From: Phycisphaerales bacterium
GTDB lineage: Bacteria; Planctomycetota; Phycisphaerae; Phycisphaerales; UBA1924
Reading direction: 5' to 3'
DNA: 49,103 bases
NCBI GenBank assembly: GCA_013360695.1
Contig: JABWBC010000009.1
Location: 1-49,103 of the forward strand
Positions 12,511 to 20,099 of this stretch are shown here, one piece after another. The notes under the pieces are model-generated. The model was not told where the DNA came from. It ran no database searches and saw only the letters and a program-made list of their open reading frames with translations. A program made the position numbers and the translations under genes. How positions within the stretch are numbered: position 1 is the first letter of the stretch; each line of letters begins with the position of its first letter.

Positions 12511-12727
12511 CGTATGACTCCACAAACGACTCGTAATCGTCTTCGTCGACCATCAGGTTCTCGTTGATGTCGGCCTGCAAGTCCTCGGCGAAGACTGCAT
12601 CCACGAACGAATCAAAGTCTTCGGGATCGGCGGAGCTGGTGGGTCGGTTCTCCGAGCCGACACCTTCCCGGCCTACCGGCTCCATCGTGCCACACCGCTT
12701 GCCGACCAAGTTGACCAGCGCGGACAT
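12491..12727 (-). CDS. Small dockerin/EF-hand-like protein
   Basis: A 78-residue protein without a signal peptide. GGAGG lies 6 bases before the ATG at 12727, which decides the start. The C-terminal half reads DFDSFVDAVFAEDLQADINE and then DEDDYESFVESYDAL, which is the planctomycete paired EF-hand/dockerin pattern (D-F-N-x-D-G-F-V-N-x-D-D-Y-x-x-F-x-x-A-F) in degraded form: the Asn/Gly ligands of the usual calcium loop are partly replaced (NENLMVDEDD). The stop lies inside the next gene, which encodes a secreted repeat protein. It may be a free module that once formed the tail of a larger protein. Confidence 0.6.
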   Translation of the reverse strand: MSALVNLVGKRCGTMEPVGREGVGSENRPTSSADPEDFDSFVDAVFAEDLQADINENLMVDEDDYESFVESYDALENR

Positions 12728-13056
12728 TTCCTGCCTCCACACCCTCCGATGGAAGCGTACCGCGCGGGATCCGTTACTCCAAGGAGTTTCTCCGCCTCCG
12801 CGCGCTCATGGTCGGCCCACTGTTCCTCTTCTCAGTGCTCCCACGCGCTTCGGCCTCGGCATCGTGAGGCATCACGCCGGCCCTCCGATCGCCGACTCAC
12901 GAGCCCCGAATCACGAATCACGAATGCCCGGGCCTGCTTGGTTCGGAATCCCGATCACGAGGCAGGACATCCGCGCTCCCTGACTTTGCGACTTTGCGAC
13001 TTCGTGACTTCTTCTCTTCTCTTCTCTTCTCTTCACTTCGTCTCTGCGTCTCTTTC
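12728..13056. other. Intergenic stretch with simple repeats
   Basis: 329 bases without a supported gene. It holds short tandem runs: AATCACGA twice near 12910, GACTTTGC-type units from 12982, and a TTCTC pentamer tract to about 13035. Presumably the promoter of the dockerin-like gene lies at its left end, but none was recognised. Confidence 0.6.
12982..13035. repeat. GACTTTGC / TTCTC simple-repeat tract
   Basis: Two GACTTTGC units pass into GACTTCGTGACTTCTTCTC and then a run of TTCTC units. The block CTTCGTGACTTCTTCTC occurs again at about 39051-39067. Both copies lie immediately downstream of a minus-strand gene. Confidence 0.7.
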
Positions 13057-13644
13057 CTACTTCTTGAACTCCGCCGCCAGGTACGGGTGCAGCACGCACA
13101 CCGCCTTGTCGTAGTCCTTCCCGCACTCGGGGCAGATGCCGCGCCGGGCGAGCCCCTCGAGTTCATAGCCGCAGTGGACGCACTTCACCGTCGCGTGCAT
13201 CAGCGTCGGCGATTCGCCCGACGATTCAAGCGATTCGGTGCAGCTTTCGAGCGCTTCGGGCCCGTGCTGGTTGACGATGAGTTCGATCGCGTCGTGGCGC
13301 GCCCCGCACGCGCAGGCGATCGTGCCGTCCTGAGCGAGCCGAGGGTCAAGCGCGCGTTCGCACGCGGGGCACGCCACGCGCAGCGCGGGCGGCAGCTTCG
13401 ACAGGTCGATCTCCGCTTCCGCCGCCGGCTGGCTCGCCAGCGCCAGCACGCACTCGGCGGCCACCGACAGCGCGCGGGTCGTTTCGTCGTCGTTCAGGAT
13501 GACAATCTCCGCGGGCGGCGTCGGGCCGTAGCCCGCGAAGCTGGTGAAAGGCCGGACCACGCGCGACTCGATCCCTTCGCCCAGGAGCGCGTCGCACACC
13601 GGCTGGGCCAGCGCGTGCGGCACGCCCTTCAGCAGCGTGCGCAT
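13057..13644 (-). CDS. DUF2007-like zinc-ribbon protein
   Basis: A 195-residue soluble protein. The N-terminal 70 residues (LLKGVPHALAQPVCDALLGE, then GIESRVV, then PAEIVILNDDETTRAL) follow the DUF2007 putative signal-transducer pattern. Two cysteine clusters follow: CPAC with CAC around residues 118-138, and CVHCGYELEGLARRGICPEC near 155-174, the second being a clean C-x2-C, C-x2-C zinc ribbon. It starts at the stop of the ABC permease (TGAcATG), so translation is coupled and the two proteins probably work together, perhaps in sensing or assembly. This functional link is inferred. Confidence 0.7.
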   Translation of the reverse strand: MRTLLKGVPHALAQPVCDALLGEGIESRVVRPFTSFAGYGPTPPAEIVILNDDETTRALSVAAECVLALASQPAAEAEIDLSKLPPALRVACPACERALDPRLAQDGTIACACGARHDAIELIVNQHGPEALESCTESLESSGESPTLMHATVKCVHCGYELEGLARRGICPECGKDYDKAVCVLHPYLAAEFKK

Positions 13645-13645
13645 G

Positions 13646-15514
13646 TCAGTTGGTCCCCGCGAGCTTGCGCACCGTGAAGTCGAACGTCCGCACCATGTTC
13701 ATGTGGATCGCGTACACGATGCCGACGTAGACCGCGCCGGCGATCAGCGCGCCCACCGCCAGGGAGAAGCGGGCCGTCGTCAGGCCGGACGACAGCGAGC
13801 CGCCGGAATCGCTCACGGTGTCGAAGAGCCCCTCGACCGGGTAGACGAGCGAGAACGCGAGCGTCGCGGGGCTCATGGCGTTGAGCACCGGGCCCACGAC
13901 CGGCAGGCTCTCGCCGGCCTTGAAAGCGCACAATCCGATCACCAGCGATGCGATGCCGACCACCGCGACCGTCGACACCACGGAGCCCAGCGTGCCCTTG
14001 CTCTTGAGCGACCACTGCAGGCCCACCATGGCGCAGAACGCGATGAACGGCACGATCACCAGCGGCAACAGGATCGCCGCCTCGGGGAGCACGACCGGCA
14101 CGCTGAGCTTGGTCGTGAGCACGGTCGCGTCGCGCATCACGCCGCCCGCCCGCTCCAGCCCGCCGAAGAGGACGTAGACACCCGCGAGCCCGAGCGTTCC
14201 GACGGGAACGGCGAGCATCGGCAGGAGGTACGCGATCAGCCCTTGCAGCTTGCCCTTGAGGTACGCGCCGGGCGTGATGGGCGTGGTGAGGATGAGGTCG
14301 AGCGTGCCGTCCTCGCGTTCGCGGCTGACGGCGGTGGCGGCCATGTTGATGGCGACGAGGGTGATGACGGCGACCTCGCCCCAGACGGTGGCGATGAGGG
14401 CGAGCTGGAACTCGTTGATGGCCAGGGAGCCGGTGTGGAAGAAGAAGAGGAGGAGCAGGCCGAAGATGAGCCCCGTGCCGACGAAGCTCCAACGCGCGAT
14501 GGAGCGCCCGAGGGTGGCGTTGCGGGCCGAGGCCTCGCGCCAGGCGATGGGGTTGTGGCTGACGGCACGGGGCGGGCGGTGTTCGGCGCCGGCGGCGCCG
14601 AGGCCGAAGAGCCTGCGATACCAGGGGATCCCGCCGTCGGTGCCGAGAGTCTGCAGGCCGCCGGCGCGGACGGTGAAGGTGGAGAGCCCGACGAGGAGGG
14701 CGGAGAGCCCGAAGGTGCCGGCGCAGAAGGTAGAGACGGGGCTCTCGAGGAACCATGAGGCGAGGCCGGAGGTGGTGCCGGCGGGCGACGGGCCGTAGGA
14801 CGACGGGTTGAGGAGGCTGTGGAGCGCGAGGAAGGGGTTGACGGCGGTCATCCAGGTGATGCCGCCCGAGGGCGCGACCTTGTTGATGGAGACCAGATAG
14901 CGATCGATGGCGATGGTGATGGCGAGGTAGCTGACGACGGCGACGTAGAACGCGAAGACGGCGCGCTTTCCGGCGAGGCGCGAGACGGAGAGGGAGATGG
15001 CGATGCTGCCGACGCAGACGGCGGCGGCGGCGGCGATGAGGTAGCTCTTGAAGATCGCGGCGCCGGGCACACCGCCGAAGTACTGCGTGAGGGCCATGAG
15101 GGGAAGCGAGCAGACGAGGAGCGCGAGGATGAAGAAGAGGCGGCCCAGGAGGTTGCCCAGGACGATCTGGGTGTCGTTCATGGGGGTGGTGAGGAGGACC
15201 TCCCACGTGCGCGGGTGGGATTCCTGGGCGATCGCGCCGGCCATGAAGACAGGAGCGAGGATGCAGATCAGGATGATCTGGAGGTAGGCGATGTAGGTGA
15301 AGCTCTTGGCGCCGGCCTCGGCGAGCTGGCGATAGGAGAGGGAGTCGCCGCTGGTGTTGATGAGGAGCGACCAGAGCAACACGACGATGAGGACGGCGAG
15401 GTAACCGGCGCGGATGTAGAAGTGGCGCGGGCGGCGCGAGGCGTTCTGCACCAGGCGGACGGTGATCGGGTTGGTGGGCCCCAGACGGAGGAGCCAGCGG
15501 AGGATGGCGGGCAT
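13646..15514 (-). CDS. ABC-2 type transporter permease
   Basis: A 622-residue membrane protein with about twelve hydrophobic segments. The ATG at 15514 (MPAILRWLLRLGPTNPIT) is preferred over 35 upstream codons that are Pro/His-rich and carry no pattern. Two halves look related: each has a motif of the form E-x-x-x-x-T-W/L-[ED]-x-L-L-T-T-P (SHPRTWEVLLTTPMND and EREDGTLDLILTTPITPGAY), the coupling helix typical of ABC-2/NatB-type exporters. The substrate is unknown. No ATP-binding subunit lies beside it, so the partner must be elsewhere. Downstream is a zinc-ribbon gene one base away; upstream are two palindrome-centred repeats that may be operators. Confidence 0.8.
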   Translation of the reverse strand: MPAILRWLLRLGPTNPITVRLVQNASRRPRHFYIRAGYLAVLIVVLLWSLLINTSGDSLSYRQLAEAGAKSFTYIAYLQIILICILAPVFMAGAIAQESHPRTWEVLLTTPMNDTQIVLGNLLGRLFFILALLVCSLPLMALTQYFGGVPGAAIFKSYLIAAAAAVCVGSIAISLSVSRLAGKRAVFAFYVAVVSYLAITIAIDRYLVSINKVAPSGGITWMTAVNPFLALHSLLNPSSYGPSPAGTTSGLASWFLESPVSTFCAGTFGLSALLVGLSTFTVRAGGLQTLGTDGGIPWYRRLFGLGAAGAEHRPPRAVSHNPIAWREASARNATLGRSIARWSFVGTGLIFGLLLLFFFHTGSLAINEFQLALIATVWGEVAVITLVAINMAATAVSREREDGTLDLILTTPITPGAYLKGKLQGLIAYLLPMLAVPVGTLGLAGVYVLFGGLERAGGVMRDATVLTTKLSVPVVLPEAAILLPLVIVPFIAFCAMVGLQWSLKSKGTLGSVVSTVAVVGIASLVIGLCAFKAGESLPVVGPVLNAMSPATLAFSLVYPVEGLFDTVSDSGGSLSSGLTTARFSLAVGALIAGAVYVGIVYAIHMNMVRTFDFTVRKLAGTN

Positions 15515-15641
15515 GGCTGCCAGATGGTACAGGCGAAGGGGAGGGGTGGGTTCGGGGAATGGCGTGAGAAGGCGGGGGTGGGGAGTCGGGAATGGGGAGT
15601 GGGTAAAAGGCCGGTGCATGGTGTCCTCCTACCCGGGGGCG

Positions 15642-15674
15642 GACGGACACTTTGGTGCGCACCAAGGCGGTGAT
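15642..15674. promoter_or_regulatory. 33-base palindrome-centred repeat, copy 1
   Basis: Contains the perfect 14-base palindrome TTGGTGCGCACCAA (15652-15665) inside GACGGACAC...GGCGGTGAT. It lies 128 bases upstream of the permease start. A second copy 157 bases away differs at one base. Candidate operator for the permease operon; a transposon-end origin is the alternative. Confidence 0.5.
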
Positions 15675-15798
15675 GCGCGCGCGAAATCGCCAACGTACAA
15701 GTCGCCAGATCGCGACATAAGACGAGGCGGGGCAGGGGTTTGCGCGAGGGGAGGAGTCGCGCGAAGATTTTTTTGAAAATCCGGGAAGAGGGGAAAAA

Positions 15799-15831
15799 GA
15801 CGGACACTTTGGTGCGCACCAGGGCGGTGAT
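15799..15831. promoter_or_regulatory. 33-base palindrome-centred repeat, copy 2
   Basis: Same 33 bases as copy 1 except G for A at 15822, which shortens the palindrome to TGGTGCGCACCA. It lies 285 bases upstream of the permease start. Confidence 0.5.
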
Positions 15832-15846
15832 AAGCGATTACTAACC

Positions 15847-16080
15847 GGGAGGAGCGCGAGTCGTGAGTGGTGAAGAAAAGGACGGAAGAGGATTCAACGC
15901 GGAGGGCGCGGAGAAGAGGGAACTCGAAGGCCTCGAAGAGCGAGAAGGCGCTCGAAGAGAAGAGAACTCAGAGGAATCAGAGGGAAGCAGAGGGACGCGG
16001 AGGGGAGAGGAGGAGAGAAGAGGATAGGGAAGACGGGAAGAGGAAGAGAGGTGGGAGGCGGAAGAGCGGGTGGGGGAAGT
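15847..16080 (+). repeat. Purine-rich (GA) tract
   Basis: The plus strand is dominated by G and A, nearly uninterrupted from about 15990 to 16080, with units such as GAGAAGA, GCGGAGGG and GAAGAG. Part of it resembles the degenerate CGCGGAG/CAGAGG simple repeats found between genes in several phyla. No open frame is supported. Confidence 0.6.
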
Positions 16081-16110
16081 AGATGTCGGCTCGGAGAGCC
16101 GACGTACCAA

Positions 16111-16213
16111 ACGCACGAAGATCAAGAACGTGGTCAAGCCCAGGAGACGGGGCTTGGCCACGCCACCCGGCGCACACGGAGCTGAAGACAGGTCCGTGCC
16201 ACGGAAGCACGAT
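16111..16213 (-). repeat. Dispersed intergenic repeat, copy B
   Basis: The reverse complement of this stretch aligns with copy A at 11229-11335: GCACGGACCTGTCTTC, CCGGGTGGCGTGGCCAAGCC, then CTTGACCACGTTCTT. Internally, GTGGTCAAGCCC and GGGCTTGGCCAC (16130-16161) form a 12-base inverted repeat with an 8-base loop and one G-T pair. Confidence 0.6.
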
Positions 16214-16273
16214 GTCAAGAACCGGCGGGGACCGCCGGGCCACCCAATGGCGCGCTCGAAGAGGCGGCGTAGT

Positions 16274-16300
16274 AAAAAACCCCGGGGGAGGCCCGGGGTT
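16274..16300 (-). terminator. Intrinsic terminator of clpC
   Basis: On the minus strand the arms ACCCCGGG and CCCGGGGT flank a short loop and are followed by TTTTTT, 51 bases after the clpC stop. Confidence 0.85.
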
Positions 16301-16350
16301 CGGCGCGATCGGAAGTTGAGGGCGAGCGGGACTGAGGGTGTTGGCGGCGA

Positions 16351-18930
16351 TTACGTGGAGCTGGCGCCGAGGGTGGCGGGCTTGTCGCCGTTGCTGGCGG
16401 GGGGCTGGGTGTTGGGGGTGAAGTCGAAGAAGAGGTGATCGTCATCGACGCCCTCGGCGTTCTTGCGCCGGGTCACCGTGATCTTGCCGCCCGACGCGAC
16501 GTCCTTGGAGAGGAGCATCTCGGAGAGCGGGTCCTCAACGTACTGGCCGATGGAGCGGCGGAGCGGACGGGCGCCGAACTCGGGGTTGTAGCCCTTGTCG
16601 ATGAGGAACTCCTTGGCCGCGGCGTCCATCTCCAGCGTGAGCGACTGGGCCGCCAGGCGCTTGCCGACCTTCGCAACCTCATAATCAACGATGAGCGCGA
16701 GGTCGTCGCGGATGAGCGGACGGAAGACGATCACGTCGTCGAGACGGTTGATGAATTCGGGGCGGAAGAAGCGCTCGATCTCCTTGGAGAGCACGCCCTT
16801 GATGTTGGTGTAGTCGACGTCGGCGGTGCGTTTCTGGAAGCCGAACCCGCCGCCGCCCTTGATGAGGTCGGCGCCGAGGTTGCTCGTCATGATGACGATG
16901 GCGTTGCGGAAGTCGACGTTTCGCCCGAAGGAGTCGGTGAGGCGGCCTTCCTCCATGATCTGCAGGAGCATGTTGAAGACGTCGGGGTGGGCCTTCTCGA
17001 CCTCGTCGAGGAGGACGACCGAGTAGGGGCGTCGGCGGATGCGCTCGGTGAGCTGGCCGCCCTCTTCGTAGCCGACGTAGCCGGGGGGCGCGCCGACGAG
17101 GCGCGAGACGTTGTGCTTCTCCATGTACTCGGACATGTCGAGGTGGACGAGGGCTTCCTCGTCGCCGAACATGAACTCGGCGAGGGCCTTGGCGAGGAGG
17201 GTTTTTCCGACGCCGGTGGGCCCGACGAAGATGAACGAGCCCATGGGGCGCTTGGGGTCCTTGAGGCCGGCGCGGGCGCGGCGGATGCTCTTGGCGATGG
17301 CCTTGATGGCTTCTTCCTGGCTGATGACCTTCTTGTGCAGCTCCTTTTCCAAGTCGAGGAGTCGCTGGGCCTCGTCTTTTTCGAGGCGCTGGAGGGGGAC
17401 GCCGGTCATCTTGCTGACGACCTCGGCGATCACGTCCTCGTCGACGACGCCGTCGACTTCCTGGGCCTTGGTGCGCCACTGGCGCTGCATCTCTTCCTTC
17501 TTCTTGCGGAGCTGCTCGGCCTTGTCGCGGAGTTCGGCGGCGCGCTCGTAATCCGCGGCGCGGACGGCCTCGTCCTTCTGAACGCTGAGGCGCTCGATGT
17601 CGGCCTCGATCTCGGCGAGGTTCGGGGGCTTGGTCATGGTGCGGAGCCGGACGCGGGCGCCGGACTCATCGATCACGTCGATGGACTTGTCGGGCTGGAC
17701 GCGGCCGCTGATGTAGCGCCCCGAGAGCTCGACGGCGGCCTTGAGGGCGCCGTCGGTGATGCGCACGCGGTGGTGCTGCTCGTACCGATCGCGGAGACCC
17801 TTCAAGATCTCGATGGTCTGCTCGTTGCTGGGCGGATCGACGGTGATGGCCTGGAAGCGGCGGGCGAGGGCGGCGTCCTTCTCGATGTACTTGCGGTACT
17901 CGTCGAAGGTGGTGGCGCCGATGCACTGGATCTCGCCGCGGGCGAGCGCGGGCTTGAGGACGTTGGAGGCGTCGATCGCGCCCTCGGCGCCGCCGGCGCC
18001 GACGAGGGTGTGCAGCTCGTCGATGAAGAGGATGACGTTCTTGGCGCGTCGGACCTCGTTCATGACGGCCTTGATGCGCTCCTCGAACTGACCGCGGTAC
18101 TTGGTGCCGGCGACCATCATGGCCAGGTCGAGCACGACCAGGCGCTTCTCGTGGAGGATCTCGGGGACCTCGCCGCTGATGATGCGCTGGGCGAGGCCCT
18201 CGACGATGGCGGTCTTGCCGACGCCGGCCTCACCGAGGAGGACGGGGTTGTTCTTGGTGCGACGGCAGAGGACCTGCACGACGCGCTCGATCTCGTTGGC
18301 GCGGCCGATGACGGGGTCGAGGGAGCTTTCGCGGGCGAGCTCGGTGAGATCGCGGCCGAAGGAGTCGAGCGCGGGGGTCTTGCTCTTGCCCTTGCCGGCG
18401 GGGCCGGCGGCGGGGTCTTTCGCCGAACCGGGGCCGCCCGCTTGCGGCGAGGAGAGACCCTCGCTGGTCGGGCCGCCTTCGGCGTTTTCGTTGCCGGCGC
18501 CGAGGAGGTTGAGCACTTCCTCACGGACCTCTTCGAGCTTGAGGCCGAGGTTCATGAGCACCTGGGCGGCGACGCCGTCGTGCTCGCGGAGCAGGCCGAG
18601 CAGGAGGTGCTCGGTACCGACGTAGTTGTGGTTGAGGTTACGGGCCTCTTCGATGGCGTATTCGATGACCTTCTTGGCGCGTGGGGTCTGGGGGAGGCGG
18701 CCCATCGTGACCATCTCGGGCCCGGCCTTGACGAGGCGCTCGACCTCGAGGCGAACGCGCCGGAGGTCGACGTCGAGATTCTTGAGCACGTTGGCGCCGA
18801 CGCCCGAGCCTTCCTTCACCAGGCCGAGCAGAATGTGCTCGGTCCCGATGTACTCGTGGTTGAACCGCTGGGCTTCCTGGTTGGCCAGGGCCATGACCTT
18901 GCGGGCTCGATCGGTGAAGCGTTCGAACAT
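16351..18930 (-). CDS. clpC: ATP-dependent Clp protease ATPase subunit ClpC
   Basis: An 859-residue Hsp100 unfoldase that feeds substrates to ClpP. The ATG at 18930 begins [20 protein letters not shown], the family N-terminus, with a GGAG site 7 bases upstream; the longer open frame has no similarity. Domains in order: double Clp-N repeat (about 1-145; two copies of [11 protein letters not shown] / [11 protein letters not shown]), a Gly/Pro-rich linker (150-185), AAA1 with Walker A GEAGVGKT at 233-240 and [12 protein letters not shown], a UVR-type middle region ([17 protein letters not shown]), AAA2 with [16 protein letters not shown] and [16 protein letters not shown], and the D2-small domain ([12 protein letters not shown]). 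The UVR motif marks it as ClpC rather than ClpB. A terminator follows. Confidence 0.95.
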   Translation of the reverse strand: MFERFTDRARKVMALANQEAQRFNHEYIGTEHILLGLVKEGSGVGANVLKNLDVDLRRVRLEVERLVKAGPEMVTMGRLPQTPRAKKVIEYAIEEARNLNHNYVGTEHLLLGLLREHDGVAAQVLMNLGLKLEEVREEVLNLLGAGNENAEGGPTSEGLSSPQAGGPGSAKDPAAGPAGKGKSKTPALDSFGRDLTELARESSLDPVIGRANEIERVVQVLCRRTKNNPVLLGEAGVGKTAIVEGLAQRIISGEVPEILHEKRLVVLDLAMMVAGTKYRGQFEERIKAVMNEVRRAKNVILFIDELHTLVGAGGAEGAIDASNVLKPALARGEIQCIGATTFDEYRKYIEKDAALARRFQAITVDPPSNEQTIEILKGLRDRYEQHHRVRITDGALKAAVELSGRYISGRVQPDKSIDVIDESGARVRLRTMTKPPNLAEIEADIERLSVQKDEAVRAADYERAAELRDKAEQLRKKKEEMQRQWRTKAQEVDGVVDEDVIAEVVSKMTGVPLQRLEKDEAQRLLDLEKELHKKVISQEEAIKAIAKSIRRARAGLKDPKRPMGSFIFVGPTGVGKTLLAKALAEFMFGDEEALVHLDMSEYMEKHNVSRLVGAPPGYVGYEEGGQLTERIRRRPYSVVLLDEVEKAHPDVFNMLLQIMEEGRLTDSFGRNVDFRNAIVIMTSNLGADLIKGGGGFGFQKRTADVDYTNIKGVLSKEIERFFRPEFINRLDDVIVFRPLIRDDLALIVDYEVAKVGKRLAAQSLTLEMDAAAKEFLIDKGYNPEFGARPLRRSIGQYVEDPLSEMLLSKDVASGGKITVTRRKNAEGVDDDHLFFDFTPNTQPPASNGDKPATLGASST

Positions 18931-19345
18931 CGGAGCTCTCCAGTCTCGTCCCGCGCGTCCGGACGCTCCGGGGTGGCGCGGGGTGTAGGTCCCAGAATCC
19001 TGTTCGCAGGGCGAGCGCCCGGCGCTTCGGAAACTGCCTTGGGTTTTTCCCGCCGATCGTACGCGAGCCGAGACGAACGGTTCACGCTTCCGTTCGGATC
19101 GGGTTCGGATGATCAGGCGGGGTGCCGCCCATGGCCATCGAACGTATCGGCAGCGAGCCCTGTGCCGGTTGGTGGAAGTCGCCAAGTCGCGCCAGAGGCG
19201 GCCAAGAAGGTCCGCAAACGACAGGACGGGTGGGGTGGACCCGACCAACCGCCGAAGTGGCAGGCTTGAGAGGGAGTTGCGAGACGCGCGAGGAAGGATG
19301 TTGGCTGGCCGGCAGAGGGCGGGCGTCGTCCGGCCGCGGGCTGCA
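18931..19345. other. Intergenic stretch upstream of clpC
   Basis: 415 bases between pgl and clpC, both on the minus strand. No supported gene, no CIRCE-type inverted repeat and no convincing promoter was seen, although the clpC promoter should be here. Short frames on both strands lack ribosome sites. Confidence 0.5.
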
Positions 19346-20074
19346 TCAGCGTTCGTGGTCGGACGCGTCGCGATCGACGATCCAGCGCGCGTGGCAGGTG
19401 GACGCGATGATCGAGGCGGGGAGGGAGCGGTCCTGGTCGCTGGAAGGCTGGAGTACGCGGGCGAGCGTGTCGCGTTTTTCGTGGCCGGTGACGAGGAACA
19501 CCGCGGCACGGGCGCGGGCGAGCGCGTGGTGGGTCAGGCTGATGCGCGGGCGGATCGAATAGCCCGGCGGCGCGACGACACTGATGGCGAGTCGGGCAGG
19601 ATCGGGCGGGAAATCGGCGGTGGAAAAGAGGGAGGCGGTGTGCCCATCGACGCCGAGGCCTAAGAGCACGAGGTCGAAGCTCGGCGCGGCGTGGGGGAAC
19701 GTGGCGGCGAGGAGCGATTCGTAGCTTGGCGCGGCGGCGGGGCCCAGCTCGGCTTGGATGCGGTGGATGTTGGATGATGGGAGCGGCACGCGCGAGAGAA
19801 GGGTGTCGGCCGCCATGCGGAAGTTGCTCTCGGCGTGGTCGGGCGGGACGCAGCGTTCGTCGCCGAACCAGACGCGCACGCGCGTCCAGTCGATGACGCG
19901 GGGGGGGAGCGCGGCGAGGCGCGCGTAGGCGGCCTTGGGGGTCGAGCCTCCCGCCAGCGCCCAGTGAAAGACGCCGCGGGCCGCGATCGCGCGCTCGGCG
20001 GCGTGGACCACGCGATCACGCGCGGCATCGGCGACCTCGGGCGCGCCGGCTCGGATGTCGATTCGATCGCTCAT
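19346..20074 (-). CDS. pgl: 6-phosphogluconolactonase
   Basis: A 242-residue enzyme of the SugarP_isomerase-like fold that hydrolyses 6-phosphogluconolactone, second step of the oxidative pentose phosphate pathway. Visible hallmarks: HWALAGGSTPKAAYARLA near the N-terminus, VWFGDERCVPPDHAESNFRM in the middle and DLVLLGLGVDGHTASLF, which carries the catalytic region of the family. Length is normal. It starts 25 bases after the zwf stop, so it is in one operon with zwf and probably gnd. Confidence 0.92.
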   Translation of the reverse strand: MSDRIDIRAGAPEVADAARDRVVHAAERAIAARGVFHWALAGGSTPKAAYARLAALPPRVIDWTRVRVWFGDERCVPPDHAESNFRMAADTLLSRVPLPSSNIHRIQAELGPAAAPSYESLLAATFPHAAPSFDLVLLGLGVDGHTASLFSTADFPPDPARLAISVVAPPGYSIRPRISLTHHALARARAAVFLVTGHEKRDTLARVLQPSSDQDRSLPASIIASTCHARWIVDRDASDHER

Positions 20075-20099
20075 CGGATGATCCGGGGAGGCCGCGGGA

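Larger units (their letters stand above)
15515..16273. other. Repeat-rich non-coding region between clpC and ABC permease
   Basis: About 760 bases without a supported gene. It contains two 33-base repeats with a 14-base palindrome, a purine-rich tract, and a copy of a dispersed repeat. A 125-residue Ser-rich minus-strand frame is the complement of the purine tract and is not a believable protein. Confidence 0.65.

Noticed and set aside
13629-15665. 678-codon minus-strand frame overlapping the ABC permease
   Set aside because: Arg/Pro/His-rich alternative frame of the permease, which itself shows membrane helices and family motifs.
15841-16218. 125-codon Ser-rich minus-strand frame
   Set aside because: It is the complement of the purine tract; low complexity and no start signal.
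16435-19269. 944-codon plus-strand frame opposite clpC
   Set aside because: Shadow of a GC-rich gene; composition is Asp/Glu/Leu/Gly/Val only and no ribosome site or family pattern is present.
18931-19345. CIRCE or CtsR operator upstream of clpC
   Set aside because: No TTAGCACTC-type inverted repeat and no heptad repeat was found.
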